A stretch of 64,000 nucleotides of DNA from Gammaproteobacteria bacterium (GTDB lineage Bacteria > Pseudomonadota > Gammaproteobacteria > Burkholderiales > Gallionellaceae), in NCBI GenBank assembly GCA_018813765.1, contig JAHJBC010000006.1:620001-684000 (forward strand). The letters run 5' to 3'. Positions 9,501-18,443 of this stretch are shown here, piece by piece. The notes under the pieces are model-generated. The model was not told the DNA's origin and ran no database searches. It worked only from the letters and a program-made list of their open reading frames with translations. Both the position numbers and the translations under genes were made by a program. Numbering within the stretch: the stretch's first letter is position 1; each line of letters begins with the position of its first letter.

Positions 9501-10415
9501 AGCGCGATGCTGGCCGAAGGCCATGTCGATCCGGTTGCGCCCCCGATCATCGTTTCGGGAGGGCAGCAAGCGCCGGATAATTCCTCGTTCCCCGAAGTTG
9601 ACGTGACGGTGGACAAGCTCAGCTACAAGGGGCGTCAGCTCGGCAGGTTGGAAATGACCATGAGCGAATCGGCCGGCGATGTGTTGCTCGACAGCCTGAA
9701 ACTCACCAATCCGGACGGCGTGTTCACCATGAGCGGAAAATGGCAGGCCGTTCCGGAACAGACGCGGATAGACATGCGGGTGGAGATCAGCGATGCCGGC
9801 AAGATACTGTCGCGTTCCGGTTATCCGGGCAGCCTCAAGGACGGCAGCGGCACGCTGGAAAGCAGCCTGTACTGGGCGGGCGCGCCGGATAGCTTCAATA
9901 ACAACAAACTGAACGGCAAGCTGAACCTGAAGGTCGGCAAGGGGCGCTTCCTCAAGGTCGATCCGGGTGCGGCCAAGCTGCTCGGCGTGCTGAGCCTGCA
10001 ATCCATACCGCGCAGGATATCGCTCGATTTCACCGACGTGATCAGCGACGGCTTCCAGTTCGATAGCATCACCGGAAATGCCCAGATCGTGAACGGCTTG
10101 CTGATGACCGAGGACATGCAGCTCGTCGGCTCGGCGGCCAAAGTCACCCTGCAAGGGCAGGTCGATCTGATGCGCGAGACGCAGGAACTGAAGGTGCGCA
10201 TCCTGCCGACCATAGGCGACAGCGTATCGATCCTTTCCTTCGCGGCCGGTCCGGTGGTGGGGGTGGGGGTGTTGCTGGCGAACAAGATTTTGCGCGATCC
10301 TCTCGATAAGCTGGTGTCGTTTGAATACAATGTCAGCGGAAGCTGGGCCGATCCCAGGGTGGAGAAGGTCGCCCAGGCAAGACCGGCACAGACCGGCGAT
10401 ACGGCCGCAGAATGA
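6570..10415 (+). CDS. yhdP: YhdP-family AsmA-like phospholipid-transport protein
   Basis: A very large protein (1281 residues) anchored by one N-terminal membrane segment (about residues 20-42, rich in leucine) with a long periplasmic part. It matches the YhdP/DUF3971 family of bridge-like AsmA proteins, which in E. coli, together with TamB and YdbH, move phospholipids from the inner to the outer membrane. The C-terminus carries the conserved AsmA-like end (VKVRILPTIGDSVSILSF). A GTG at 6567 directly precedes the chosen ATG at 6570. The order yhdP, nitrilase-like gene, tldD is common in beta- and gammaproteobacteria and suggests a shared transcript. Confidence 0.9.
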   Translation: MPKRSISFARHHLRRLGRYALESLLLLVIAGALLLLFLRYKVLPEIETYHTEITAAASAAIGQPLTIGRIVADWDGLRPRLSFTDVQILDGQGKVALSLPRVENTVAWTSLPMIELRFHSLAIDSPELSVRRDELGKWYVAGIALDPSATTEQGSPDWLLHQSSVVIRNGRVTWQDDLRAEPPLALEQVELRIENRGRHHLFAVSALPPEQLSSRLDVRGNFYGASFADTSDWRGELYTQFDYVDVPAWKAWVTMPAAFRRGKGALRMWLGFERGKVHSVDADVALAGVRARLAESLPPLDLRELRGRIAWQDMGRGFEVATRKLALKMRDGFALAPTDFYLRLAGDQDKTNASGEVRVNAFELSDLGVLASYLPLADEVKEQVAATALRGEVSDMRASWRLRANGSLRYELKGRFDRLSLRRVGDRPGFSNLSGEVDGDDASGRLRLDSRKFGLDAPQLFAEPVEFDTFAAQLGWQRNTRGLEFKLNNVELANADLAGTIYGSYQAEEDGPGSIDANVEMTRVAVRSTGRYTPLPSVNSHTHAWLQAALQGGQADRFRVRLRGDLRDFPFVGSKKGIFRLEARAKNVVMEFAKGWPRIEDAQTHLLIEGNTLDINAVRATTAGARLQNIKVSIPDLLAKDLLLQVRGEAADATQRSLDYIAQSPVYGYLDGFTEGVTARGSGKLNLQLDIPLKGDAPVKVRGDYRFADNELDFGSSVPLLRKVNGVLMFTESTVHAGDMAAQILGGDAHLTVQTENGALLTQARGRANLDALNKLQPHPLLRRLRGSADWNADIRVHDKLVDVVVQSELNGIASSLPAPFAKLATERIPLRFEQKGAAPMQRMLNLRYGSLFDAGLTQLRGTDGDWDIRRGRIAFGGTTEKAGRDGIWVVGRLPLVSLEGWSGIGLDTGESGMLPNVAGIDVMVDKLAGYGNTVSSLSIKGSGRNGLLSMRLASRELNGDLIWQPQGNGKLLGRFRSAMLAEGHVDPVAPPIIVSGGQQAPDNSSFPEVDVTVDKLSYKGRQLGRLEMTMSESAGDVLLDSLKLTNPDGVFTMSGKWQAVPEQTRIDMRVEISDAGKILSRSGYPGSLKDGSGTLESSLYWAGAPDSFNNNKLNGKLNLKVGKGRFLKVDPGAAKLLGVLSLQSIPRRISLDFTDVISDGFQFDSITGNAQIVNGLLMTEDMQLVGSAAKVTLQGQVDLMRETQELKVRILPTIGDSVSILSFAAGPVVGVGVLLANKILRDPLDKLVSFEYNVSGSWADPRVEKVAQARPAQTGDTAAE

Positions 10416-10468
10416 TCCGTACAAATTAGTGTAGAGTCCGACTAAACGCAAACTGGAAAGCCCCGAAC

Positions 10469-11323
10469 ATGTCTTCATTCGATAGCACCCAATCCCGCAT
10501 CGCAGCACAACTGGATGCATTCAAGGTCGCCGCCGTGCAAATGGCGTCCGGCCCCAACGTCGAAGGCAACCTGAGCGAAGCGCGCAGGCTGGTCGCCAAC
10601 GCCGTCGAGCAGGGGGCGAAGCTGGTGGTGCTGCCCGAATTCTTCGCCATCATGGGCATGAACGAACAGGACAAGGTCAAGGTGCGCGAAAAGCCGGGCG
10701 AGGGGCCGATCCAGCGCTTCATGAGCGAGACCGCGCGCCGCCACAAGATATGGCTGATCGGTTCTTTACCGCTGGCGGCGAATGCGCCAGACAAGGTGCG
10801 CAACAGTTGCCTCGTGTACGACGAGACCGGATCTTTGGCGGCGCGTTACGACAAGATCCACCTGTTCAACCTGACCCTGGGCAACGAAAGCTACAACGAG
10901 GCGCAGACCATCGAGGCGGGCGACAAGGTCGTGGTGGTGGATAGCCCATTCGGCCGCATCGGCCTGGCAGTGTGTTACGACCTGCGTTTCCCCGAGATAT
11001 TCCGCGCCATGAAGGACGTCAACATCATCGTGCTACCGTCCGCCTTCACCGCCACCACCGGCAAGGTGCACTGGGAGCCGCTGATCCGCGCGCGCGCCAT
11101 CGAGAACCTGTCCTATGTCGTCGCTGCGGCGCAGGGCGGTTACCATGTGAGCGGCCGCGAGACGCACGGCCACAGCATGATCGTCGATCCCTGGGGCCGC
11201 ATCGTGGATGAACTGCCGCGCGGTTCCGGCGTGGTCGTCGCCGAAGTGAATCCCTCGTATCAGGCCAGCCTGCGCAAGAGCCTGCCGGCCCTGTCGCACC
11301 GCACCCTGTCCTGCGATCGATGA
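10469..11323 (+). CDS. Nitrilase-superfamily carbon-nitrogen hydrolase (Nit1-like)
   Basis: A 284-residue cytoplasmic amidase with the complete Glu-Lys-Cys triad of the superfamily: E57 in VLPEFF, K129 in YDKIHLFN and C169 in [10 protein letters not shown]. The closest characterised relatives are Nit1/NitA enzymes that hydrolyse deaminated glutathione, so metabolite repair is the best guess for its role. Other substrates of the omega-amidase type cannot be excluded. It overlaps tldD by four bases (ATGA), which indicates translational coupling. Confidence 0.88.
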   Translation: MSSFDSTQSRIAAQLDAFKVAAVQMASGPNVEGNLSEARRLVANAVEQGAKLVVLPEFFAIMGMNEQDKVKVREKPGEGPIQRFMSETARRHKIWLIGSLPLAANAPDKVRNSCLVYDETGSLAARYDKIHLFNLTLGNESYNEAQTIEAGDKVVVVDSPFGRIGLAVCYDLRFPEIFRAMKDVNIIVLPSAFTATTGKVHWEPLIRARAIENLSYVVAAAQGGYHVSGRETHGHSMIVDPWGRIVDELPRGSGVVVAEVNPSYQASLRKSLPALSHRTLSCDR

Positions 11324-12756
11324 GTTCAGTCCTGCAACTGGCGCAAGGTGCGCTGCTCACCGCACACGGTCTCGACGCGCGTCATCTGGAGCAGGTGTTC
11401 GGCAAGATGCTCGCGCACCGCGTCGATTACGCCGACCTGTATTTTCAATATAGCCGCGCCGAAAGCTGGTCGCTGGAAGAAGGCATCGTCAAATCCGGCA
11501 GCTTTAACATAGACCAGGGTGTCGGCGTGCGCGCCGTCTCCGGCGAGAAGACCGCCTTCGCCTATTCCGATGACATCACCCTGCCCGCGCTGGAAGACGC
11601 CGCGCTGGCCACCCGCGCCATCGCGCGCCAGGGCGGCAAACATGCCGCACCGCATCTGCATGCGGGCAAGGCGCATACGCTCTACCTGCCGCACGACCCC
11701 ATCGCCTCGCTGAAAGCCGAAGACAAGGTCGCACTGCTGGAAAGACTGGAGCGCATCGCGCGTGCGCTCGATCCGCGTGTCACCCAGGTGATGGCCAGCC
11801 TGGCGGGCGAATACGATCTGGTGCTGGTGGCGCGCAGCGACGGCCTGCTGAATGCCGACATCCGCCCGCTGGTGCGGCTGTCGCTGCAGGTGATCGTCGA
11901 GAGCAACGGTCGCCGCGAACAGGGTTCGGCGGGTGGCGGCGGGCGTTTCGGCTACGACTATTTCAGCGAAGAGATATTGCAACGCTATGCAAAAGAGGCG
12001 GTGCATCAGGCCACTGTGGCACTCGACGCGCGTCCGGCCCCGGCCGGCAACATGACGGTGGTGCTAGGCTCCGGCTGGCCCGGCATCCTGTTGCACGAAG
12101 CGGTGGGGCATGGGCTTGAAGGCGACTTCAATCGCAAGGGCAGCTCGGCCTTCTCCGGCCGTGTCGGCCAGCGCGTCGCGGCCAAGGGTGTCACCGTGGT
12201 GGATGACGGCACCATCAAGGATAGGCGCGGTTCGCTCAACATGGACGACGAAGGCAACCCGACCCAGCGCACCGTGCTGATCGAAGACGGCATCCTGCGC
12301 GGCTATCTGCAGGACAGCATGAACGCTCGCCTGATGGGTGTGGCGGTAACCGGCAACGCGCGGCGCGAATCGTTCGCCCACCTGCCCATCCCGCGCATGA
12401 CCAACACCATGATGCTCAACGGCGACAAAACGCCGGAAGAGATCATCGCTTCGGTCAAGTACGGCTTGTACGCGGCCAACTTTGGCGGCGGCCAGGTGGA
12501 CATCACCAGCGGCAAGTTCGTGTTCTCCACCACCGAGGCCTACATGATCGAGGACGGCAAGATCACCTACCCGGTCAAGGGCGCGACGCTGATCGGCAAC
12601 GGCCCGGAAGCGCTCACCCGCGTGAGCATGATAGGCAACGACATGGCGCTGGATTCGGGTGTGGGAACCTGCGGCAAGGAGGGGCAGAGCGTGCCGGTCG
12701 GAGTGGGACAGCCGACGGTGCGGATAGACGGGTTGACCGTCGGAGGAACTGCTTAA
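11320..12756 (+). CDS. tldD: TldD metalloprotease subunit
   Basis: TldD pairs with TldE (PmbA) to form a zinc protease that degrades unfolded peptides and, in other bacteria, processes microcin B17 and the CcdA antitoxin. It has 478 residues, about the family's usual length. The metal site [11 protein letters not shown] contains H259, E260 and H264. The C-terminal segment [20 protein letters not shown] is typical of the family. No tldE partner is in the window. The stop codon shares the palindrome TTAA (12753-12756) with the convergent hemerythrin gene. Confidence 0.95.
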   Translation: MSSVLQLAQGALLTAHGLDARHLEQVFGKMLAHRVDYADLYFQYSRAESWSLEEGIVKSGSFNIDQGVGVRAVSGEKTAFAYSDDITLPALEDAALATRAIARQGGKHAAPHLHAGKAHTLYLPHDPIASLKAEDKVALLERLERIARALDPRVTQVMASLAGEYDLVLVARSDGLLNADIRPLVRLSLQVIVESNGRREQGSAGGGGRFGYDYFSEEILQRYAKEAVHQATVALDARPAPAGNMTVVLGSGWPGILLHEAVGHGLEGDFNRKGSSAFSGRVGQRVAAKGVTVVDDGTIKDRRGSLNMDDEGNPTQRTVLIEDGILRGYLQDSMNARLMGVAVTGNARRESFAHLPIPRMTNTMMLNGDKTPEEIIASVKYGLYAANFGGGQVDITSGKFVFSTTEAYMIEDGKITYPVKGATLIGNGPEALTRVSMIGNDMALDSGVGTCGKEGQSVPVGVGQPTVRIDGLTVGGTA

Positions 12757-13154
12757 GACTGATCTGCGTCCTGTCGCGGCAGCGACAGGTGTTTCGCCGT
12801 GACAAAATCGCGCACGTTCACATGGCTGACGAACCACTCGGCCAGTTCGTTCTCCAGATAATCCTGTAGCACCTTGCGGTCATGACCCTGCTGCCACTGT
12901 GCGATGCGCTGCGCCAGCTTGTCCAGTGCATGGTCATGGTGTTTCTTGTGCGCGGCAGCGGCGGGGAAGTCGGCCGCCTGCATCGCTTCCTCCTCGGCGG
13001 CAAACTGTTGTTGCAGATGCTGTTGCAGACGTTGCAATTGCGCGTCGATCTCGTTTTCCGGGGCCTTGTCGTCGAGCAGGTCGAGCAGGGCGTTGAGCAG
13101 TTCGGCGAAGCGGTTGTGGTCGAACAGGAGGGCGGGGTCTGTGGTCTTTGTCAT
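12753..13154 (-). CDS. Single-domain bacteriohemerythrin lacking one canonical iron ligand
   Basis: A 133-residue four-helix protein of the hemerythrin family, whose members bind O2 at a di-iron site. Compared with the canonical seven ligands it has H13, E54, H69, H73, H111 and D116. The position of the usual helix-B histidine (four residues before E54) is Q50; a histidine, H46, lies one helical turn further upstream. The same displacement occurs in the fusion protein at 37954-39330. The start at 13154 has no strong ribosome site. The stop overlaps that of tldD on the other strand, and the gene diverges from ribF. O2 storage or sensing is inferred. Confidence 0.8.
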   Translation of the reverse strand: MTKTTDPALLFDHNRFAELLNALLDLLDDKAPENEIDAQLQRLQQHLQQQFAAEEEAMQAADFPAAAAHKKHHDHALDKLAQRIAQWQQGHDRKVLQDYLENELAEWFVSHVNVRDFVTAKHLSLPRQDADQS

Positions 13155-13219
13155 GTCCGGCAGGTGGTCCAGTATGGTTTTTCCTTATGTACGGCGGGCA
13201 TCGGCGGGGTATCTCACGG

Positions 13220-13225
13220 TATAAT
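13220..13225 (+). promoter_or_regulatory. Perfect -10 box immediately before ribF
   Basis: TATAAT ends only nine bases before the ribF ATG. With the usual 6-8 base distance, transcription would start at about 13232-13233, leaving a 5' leader of two or three bases. No convincing -35 box is seen 17 bases upstream, and no Shine-Dalgarno sequence precedes the ATG, which fits a leaderless or near-leaderless transcript. Confidence 0.5.
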
Positions 13226-13234
13226 CCGCGCCCT

Positions 13235-14161
13235 ATGCAGATTCTACGCGGACTCTATTCCAACGACACCGAAAATGTTGCGGTCACCATCGGCAACTTC
13301 GACGGGGTGCATCTCGGCCATCAGGCGCTGCTTGCCGAGTTGCGCACGATCGCGCAAACACGCGGCTTGCAGACGGCGGTCGTTATCTTCGAACCCCACC
13401 CACGCGAGTTCTTCACTCCGCAGCAGGCTCCGGCGCGCCTGACCAGTCTGCGCGAGAAGCTGGAGTTGTTCAGCACCATGGGGGTGGACCGCGTACACGT
13501 GTGCCGCTTCGATGCGCTGTTCGCAAAGAAGTCGGCGGACGAGTTCATTCATGCGCTGCACGAGAAACTGTATGCGAAGTTCGTGCTGATCGGCGACGAT
13601 TTCCGCTTCGGCAGCGGGCGTGCCGGCGATTTTGCGCTGGTGCAGAAGATTGGCATGGAGCGCGGCTTCGATGTCGCCGCAGTGCACAGCGTGTTGCACA
13701 ACGGCGTGCGTATCTCCAGCACCGTGATCCGCGCGGCGCTGGCGGAAGGGCAGATCCGCAGGGCGAAGGAATACCTCGGGCGTCCCTACAGCATCAGCGG
13801 GCGCGTAGTGCACGGCGATGCCACCGGGCGCAAGCTGGGCTATCCCACGGCGAACGTGCAGATGAAGCACAACCTGCCGCCGCTCAAGGGTATCTATGTG
13901 GTGCTGGCGCACGCCGAAGGACTGGGTGTGCTGCAAGGGGTGGCGAGCCTGGGCATACGCCCGACGCTGAAACGGGATGCGGCCTATGTGCTGGAAGTAC
14001 ACCTGTTCGAGTTCGCGCAGCAGATCTACGGCAAGCATTTGCGCGTGGAGTTTTTGCAAAAGCTGCGCGACGAACAGAAGTTCAATGGACTGGATGAACT
14101 GACGCGGCAGATCGCGTTGGATGTTGATAATGCAAAGAGATGGTTTATCGAACATGAGTGA
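13235..14161 (+). CDS. ribF: Bifunctional riboflavin kinase / FAD synthetase
   Basis: Phosphorylates riboflavin to FMN and adenylylates FMN to FAD. The protein has 308 residues, the standard length. The N-terminal FAD synthetase half starts with [13 protein letters not shown] (nucleotidyltransferase HxGH motif), and the C-terminal riboflavin kinase half begins near residue 185 with [16 protein letters not shown] chose the ATG at 13235 because the longer frame from 13148 only adds low-complexity sequence inside the divergent hemerythrin 5' region. It is the first gene of ribF-ileS-lspA-ispH and overlaps ileS by eight bases. Confidence 0.95.
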   Translation: MQILRGLYSNDTENVAVTIGNFDGVHLGHQALLAELRTIAQTRGLQTAVVIFEPHPREFFTPQQAPARLTSLREKLELFSTMGVDRVHVCRFDALFAKKSADEFIHALHEKLYAKFVLIGDDFRFGSGRAGDFALVQKIGMERGFDVAAVHSVLHNGVRISSTVIRAALAEGQIRRAKEYLGRPYSISGRVVHGDATGRKLGYPTANVQMKHNLPPLKGIYVVLAHAEGLGVLQGVASLGIRPTLKRDAAYVLEVHLFEFAQQIYGKHLRVEFLQKLRDEQKFNGLDELTRQIALDVDNAKRWFIEHE

Positions 14162-16961
14162 AGACAAGAAGAAGTACCCGCTGAACCTCCCTGATACATC
14201 GTTCCCCATGCGCGGCGACCTGGCCAAGCGCGAGCCGCTGATGCTGCAACAATGGCTGGCGCAACAGCGTTACCAGCGTATCCGTGCGGCAGCGAAGGGG
14301 CGCCCCAAATTCATCCTGCACGACGGCCCGCCCTACGCCAACGGCGCCATCCACCTCGGCCATGCGGTGAACAAGATCCTCAAGGACATCATCGTCAAGT
14401 CCAAGACCCTGGCCGGTTTCGATGCGCCTTATGTGCCGGGCTGGGATTGCCACGGCCTGCCCATCGAGCTGCATGTCGAAAAGGAGCACGGCAAGAACAT
14501 CGAACCAGCGAAGTTTCGCGAGTTGTGCCGCGCCTATGCGGCAGAGCAGGTTGCAAAACAGAAGAAGGATTTCATCCGCCTGGGCGTGCTGGGCGATTGG
14601 GACCGGCCTTATCTGACCATGGACTTCAAGACCGAGGCCGACATCATCCGCGCGCTCGGCAGGATCTTCGACAACGGATACCTGTATCAAGGGCGCAAGC
14701 CGGTGAACTGGTGTCTGGACTGCGGTTCGGCGCTGGCCGAGGCCGAAGTGGAATACGAGGACAAGGTGTCCGCCGCCATCGACGTGGGTTTCGAAGTGAA
14801 AGACCTGCACGCAGTGGAAAAGGCCTTCGGCGTGTCGCTGTCCGGCAGCGCCAAGGTGTATGCGGTGATCTGGACCACCACGCCGTGGACGCTGCCCGCC
14901 AACCAGGCGGTGAGCGTACATCCCGATTTTGAATATGACCTGGTGCATACCAACAAGGGCTACCTCATCCTGACCGCCGATCTGGTGGAGGGATGTCTCA
15001 AGCGTTACCAACTGGCAGGCCACAACGACCGTGGTGACGGCAAGGCGGCAGCCTGCTTTGGCCGCGCGCTGGAGAACCTGCCTTTGCAGCACCCGTTCTA
15101 CGACCGCATCGTGCCCATCATCTGCGGCGAACATGTCACGCTGGAAGCCGGTACCGGTCTGGTGCATACCGCTCCGGCGCACGGCGTGGATGACTATGTG
15201 GTGGGCCAGAAGTACAGCCTGCCCGTGGACAATCCCGTGGGCGACGACGGCAAGTTCATCTCCACCACACCCGCTGTCGGCGGCACAGCCCTGGCGGGCG
15301 TGTCGGTATGGAAGGCCAACGACATCGTGCTGGATGCCCTGCGCGCGAGCGGACACCTGCTGTGCCAGGAAAAACTCAAGCACAGCTATCCGCATTGCTG
15401 GCGCCACAAGACCCCCATCATCTTCCGCGCCACGCCGCAGTGGTTTATCGGCATGGAGCAAGGCGACAAAGCCAAGCTGCGCGACCTCGCCAATAAGGCG
15501 GTGGATGCCACCGAGTTTTTCCCCGCCTGGGGGCGCGCGCGACTCGAAGCGATGATCAGGAATCGTCCCGACTGGTGCGTTTCGCGCCAGCGCAACTGGG
15601 GCGTGCCGATGCCGTTCTTTGTGCACAAGGAGACCATGCAGTTGCATCCGCGCTCCGCCGAGCTGCTGGAGCAGGTCGCCAGGCGCGTGGAGCAAACCGG
15701 CATCGAAGCCTGGTTCTCGCTTGATGCCGAGGAGTTGCTGGGTGAGGATGCCGCGCAATATCGCAAACTGCGCGACACGCTGGACGTGTGGTTCGACTCG
15801 GGCGCAACTCACTTTGCCGTGCTGCGCAATCGTCCCGAGTTGGCATTTCCGGCCGACCTCTATCTCGAAGGTTCCGACCAGCACCGCGGATGGTTCCAGT
15901 CCGCATTGCTCACCGGCTGCGCCATCGATGGTCATGCGCCCTACAAGGCACTGCTCACGCACGGCTTCACCGTGGACGAGAAGGGCTACAAGATGTCGAA
16001 GTCCAAGGGCAACGGCATCGAACCGCAGGACATCTGCAACAAGCTCGGCGCGGACATCCTGCGCCTGTGGATCGCCTCGACCGATTATTCCGGCGAGATG
16101 TCGCTGTCGGAAGAGATCCTCAAGCGCGTGACCGATGGCTATCGCCGCATCCGCAATACGCTGCGCTTCCTGCTGGCGAACATTGCCGACTTCGATGTGA
16201 AGCGCGATGCTCTGCCGGTGACTGAATGGCTGGAGATCGATCGCTATGCTCTGGCGTTCACGCAGCAGCTGCAGGACGAAGTGCGCGGCGACTACGAGCG
16301 CTACGAATTCCACTTCGCGGTGCAGAAGCTGCTGGGCTTCTGCTCGGAAGACCTCGGCGGTTTTTACCTCGATATCCTGAAAGACCGTCTCTACACCGCA
16401 GGCGAAAATTCCAAGGCACGCCGCTCGGCGCAGAACGCGCTGTACCACATCACCCAGTCGCTGGCCCGTTTGATCGCCCCCATCCTGAGCTTTACCGGCG
16501 AAGAGGTGTGGGCGACGTTGCAGGGCAAGGACGATGTGAGCGTGTTCGAACAACTCTGGTACAAACTGCCGGACGCCGGTTTGAACGGCGCGGCGGTGAG
16601 TGCCTGGAGCGACATCCGCGCCGTGCGCGAACAGGTGAACAAGAAGCTGGAAGAGCAGCGCGCCACCGGCGCCATCGGCTCGGCCTTGCAGGCCGAGGTC
16701 GATGTGTATGCGCCGAAGGCGACATTCGAGTTGCTCTCGCGCCTGGGTGACGACCTGCGTCTGGTGTTCATCACCTCGCGCGCCAATGTGCATCTGCGCG
16801 AAGGCGAGCTGGAGATCCAGGTCACGCCGAGCGCGCAGCAGAAATGCGAGCGCTGCTGGCACTACCGCGAAGATGTCGGCAGCGATGCCAATCATCCGAC
16901 GCTGTGCGGCCGCTGCGTGAGCAATCTGTATGGCGCGGGCGAGGCAAGGAAATATGCTTAA
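14154..16961 (+). CDS. ileS: Isoleucyl-tRNA synthetase
   Basis: Charges tRNA-Ile. It is a class I synthetase of 935 residues with the HIGH-type motif HLGH at 67-70 and KMSKS at 613-617. A C-terminal zinc-binding segment ([10 protein letters not shown], then CGRC) is typical of the bacterial IleS type without the mupirocin-resistance features. The chosen start at 14154 lies inside the end of ribF and removes an 11-residue upstream extension. The stop overlaps the lspA start by eight bases, so the operon is tightly coupled. Confidence 0.97.
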   Translation: MSEDKKKYPLNLPDTSFPMRGDLAKREPLMLQQWLAQQRYQRIRAAAKGRPKFILHDGPPYANGAIHLGHAVNKILKDIIVKSKTLAGFDAPYVPGWDCHGLPIELHVEKEHGKNIEPAKFRELCRAYAAEQVAKQKKDFIRLGVLGDWDRPYLTMDFKTEADIIRALGRIFDNGYLYQGRKPVNWCLDCGSALAEAEVEYEDKVSAAIDVGFEVKDLHAVEKAFGVSLSGSAKVYAVIWTTTPWTLPANQAVSVHPDFEYDLVHTNKGYLILTADLVEGCLKRYQLAGHNDRGDGKAAACFGRALENLPLQHPFYDRIVPIICGEHVTLEAGTGLVHTAPAHGVDDYVVGQKYSLPVDNPVGDDGKFISTTPAVGGTALAGVSVWKANDIVLDALRASGHLLCQEKLKHSYPHCWRHKTPIIFRATPQWFIGMEQGDKAKLRDLANKAVDATEFFPAWGRARLEAMIRNRPDWCVSRQRNWGVPMPFFVHKETMQLHPRSAELLEQVARRVEQTGIEAWFSLDAEELLGEDAAQYRKLRDTLDVWFDSGATHFAVLRNRPELAFPADLYLEGSDQHRGWFQSALLTGCAIDGHAPYKALLTHGFTVDEKGYKMSKSKGNGIEPQDICNKLGADILRLWIASTDYSGEMSLSEEILKRVTDGYRRIRNTLRFLLANIADFDVKRDALPVTEWLEIDRYALAFTQQLQDEVRGDYERYEFHFAVQKLLGFCSEDLGGFYLDILKDRLYTAGENSKARRSAQNALYHITQSLARLIAPILSFTGEEVWATLQGKDDVSVFEQLWYKLPDAGLNGAAVSAWSDIRAVREQVNKKLEEQRATGAIGSALQAEVDVYAPKATFELLSRLGDDLRLVFITSRANVHLREGELEIQVTPSAQQKCERCWHYREDVGSDANHPTLCGRCVSNLYGAGEARKYA

Positions 16962-17430
16962 GCGCTGGCTGCTGCTTGCCATCGTTGTGATCGTGCTCGA
17001 CCAGACGAGCAAGGCTGCGATCAACAGTCATTTCATTTATGGCGAAAGCATAGTGGTGACGTCGTTCTTCAATCTGGTGCTGGCGCACAACACGGGTGCC
17101 GCGTTCAGTTTCCTGAGCGACGCGGGCGGCATGCAGCGCTGGCTGTTCAGCATCATCGCCATCGTCGCCTCGGTGTGGATCGTCTGGTTGCTGCGCAAGC
17201 ACCAGACAGAGAAGCTGTTCAGCTTTGCGCTGGCGTTCATCCTCGGCGGTGCACTCGGGAATCTGATCGACCGCATCGCCTACGGCTATGTGGTGGATTT
17301 CCTCGACTTCCACTGGGGCGGCTACCACTTTGCCGCCTTCAACCTGGCCGACTCGGCCATCACCTGTGGCGCGGCATTGCTGATCTGGGACAGTCTCAAG
17401 GGAAAGCACCATGGAGATACTGCTCGCTAA
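16954..17430 (+). CDS. lspA: Lipoprotein signal peptidase II
   Basis: An inner-membrane aspartyl protease that removes the signal peptide from diacylated prolipoproteins. It has 158 residues and four membrane segments. The catalytic aspartates are in GYVVDFLDF and NLADSAIT, with the conserved GNLIDR box before them. The ATG at 16954 follows AAGGA within the end of ileS. It overlaps the next gene, ispH, by 20 bases in another frame, an unusually long overlap for two essential genes. Confidence 0.96.
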   Translation: MLKRWLLLAIVVIVLDQTSKAAINSHFIYGESIVVTSFFNLVLAHNTGAAFSFLSDAGGMQRWLFSIIAIVASVWIVWLLRKHQTEKLFSFALAFILGGALGNLIDRIAYGYVVDFLDFHWGGYHFAAFNLADSAITCGAALLIWDSLKGKHHGDTAR

Positions 17431-18346
17431 TCCGCGGGGTTTCTGTGCCGGCGTCGACCGCGCCATCGCGATCGTCGAGCGCGCGCTGGAACTGCACGGT
17501 GCGCCCATCTATGTGCGCCACGAGGTGGTGCACAACAAGTTCGTGGTCGAAGGCCTGAAGGCCAAGGGCGCAATCTTCATCGAGGACCTGAAAGACGTCC
17601 CGCCCGGCAGCATCCTCATCTTCAGCGCGCACGGCGTGCCGCAATCGGTGCGGCTCGAAGCCGAAGCGCGCGGGCTGAAAGTGTTCGACGCCACCTGCCC
17701 GCTGGTGACCAAGGTGCACCTGCAGGTCTCGCGCATGCGCAAGCAGGGCAGCGAAGTGGTGATGATCGGCCACCGGGGACACCCGGAGGTGGAAGGCACG
17801 ATGGGGCAGAGCGATAACGGCATGTATCTGGTCGAGTCGCAGGAAGACGTGCAAAGCCTGCAGGTGCATGATGAAAGCAACCTTACCTATGTGACGCAGA
17901 CCACCCTTTCCATGGACGATGCCGCCGCCATCGTGGCGGCACTCAAGACGCGTTTCCCCAACATCTCCGGCCCGCGCAAGGACGACATCTGCTACGCCAC
18001 GCAGAACCGTCAGGATGCCGTCAAGGCGCTGGCAAAACAGTGCGATATCGTCCTCGTGGTCGGTTCGCCCAACAGCTCAAACTCCAACCGCCTGCGCGAA
18101 GTGGCGAAGAACCTCGGCGTCCCCGCCTGGCTCATCGACAACGCGGGCGAACTCAGGCCGGAGTGGCTGCAGGGAAAGCAGCGCGTGGGCATCACCGCCG
18201 GAGCCTCCGCGCCGGAAGTGCTGGTGCGGGAAGTCATCAAACGCCTGATGGAACTGGGAGCGACCGGAGTGCGCGAGGCGGAGGGGATTGAAGAGAATGT
18301 GGTGTTTCCGATTCCGAAGGCGCTGGATCGGAAATCCTCAGGCTAA
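17411..18346 (+). CDS. ispH: 4-hydroxy-3-methylbut-2-enyl diphosphate reductase
   Basis: The last enzyme of the methylerythritol phosphate pathway; it makes isopentenyl and dimethylallyl diphosphate using a [4Fe-4S] cluster. The 311 residues contain the three cluster cysteines C12 ([11 protein letters not shown]), C96 ([11 protein letters not shown]) and C194 ([11 protein letters not shown]). The substrate-binding motifs HEVVHN and [11 protein letters not shown] are present. The start codon follows AAGGGAAAGCACC inside lspA. It closes the ribF operon, with a strong terminator 50 bases after the stop. Confidence 0.97.
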   Translation: MEILLANPRGFCAGVDRAIAIVERALELHGAPIYVRHEVVHNKFVVEGLKAKGAIFIEDLKDVPPGSILIFSAHGVPQSVRLEAEARGLKVFDATCPLVTKVHLQVSRMRKQGSEVVMIGHRGHPEVEGTMGQSDNGMYLVESQEDVQSLQVHDESNLTYVTQTTLSMDDAAAIVAALKTRFPNISGPRKDDICYATQNRQDAVKALAKQCDIVLVVGSPNSSNSNRLREVAKNLGVPAWLIDNAGELRPEWLQGKQRVGITAGASAPEVLVREVIKRLMELGATGVREAEGIEENVVFPIPKALDRKSSG

Positions 18347-18397
18347 TGGCGGATGTGGCGCAATTGTTGTCAGTCTGGAATTGGCAGAATGAACCAA

Positions 18398-18427
18398 AAT
18401 AAAAGCGGCCCGCAGGCCGCTTTTATT
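18398..18427. terminator. Bidirectional intrinsic terminator between ispH and pilY1
   Basis: A perfect 13-base-pair hairpin: AATAAAAGCGGCC (18398-18410), loop CGCA, GGCCGCTTTTATT (18415-18427). A-rich and T-rich flanks on both sides let it end transcription of ispH (plus) and pilY1 (minus). Confidence 0.88.
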
Positions 18428-18443
18428 ATTGCCAGAGACAAGT

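Noticed and set aside
14145-17024. 959-codon open frame on the minus strand across ileS
   Set aside because: It is antisense to a clear ileS gene, has no family resemblance, and arises because high-GC codons leave few stops on the other strand.
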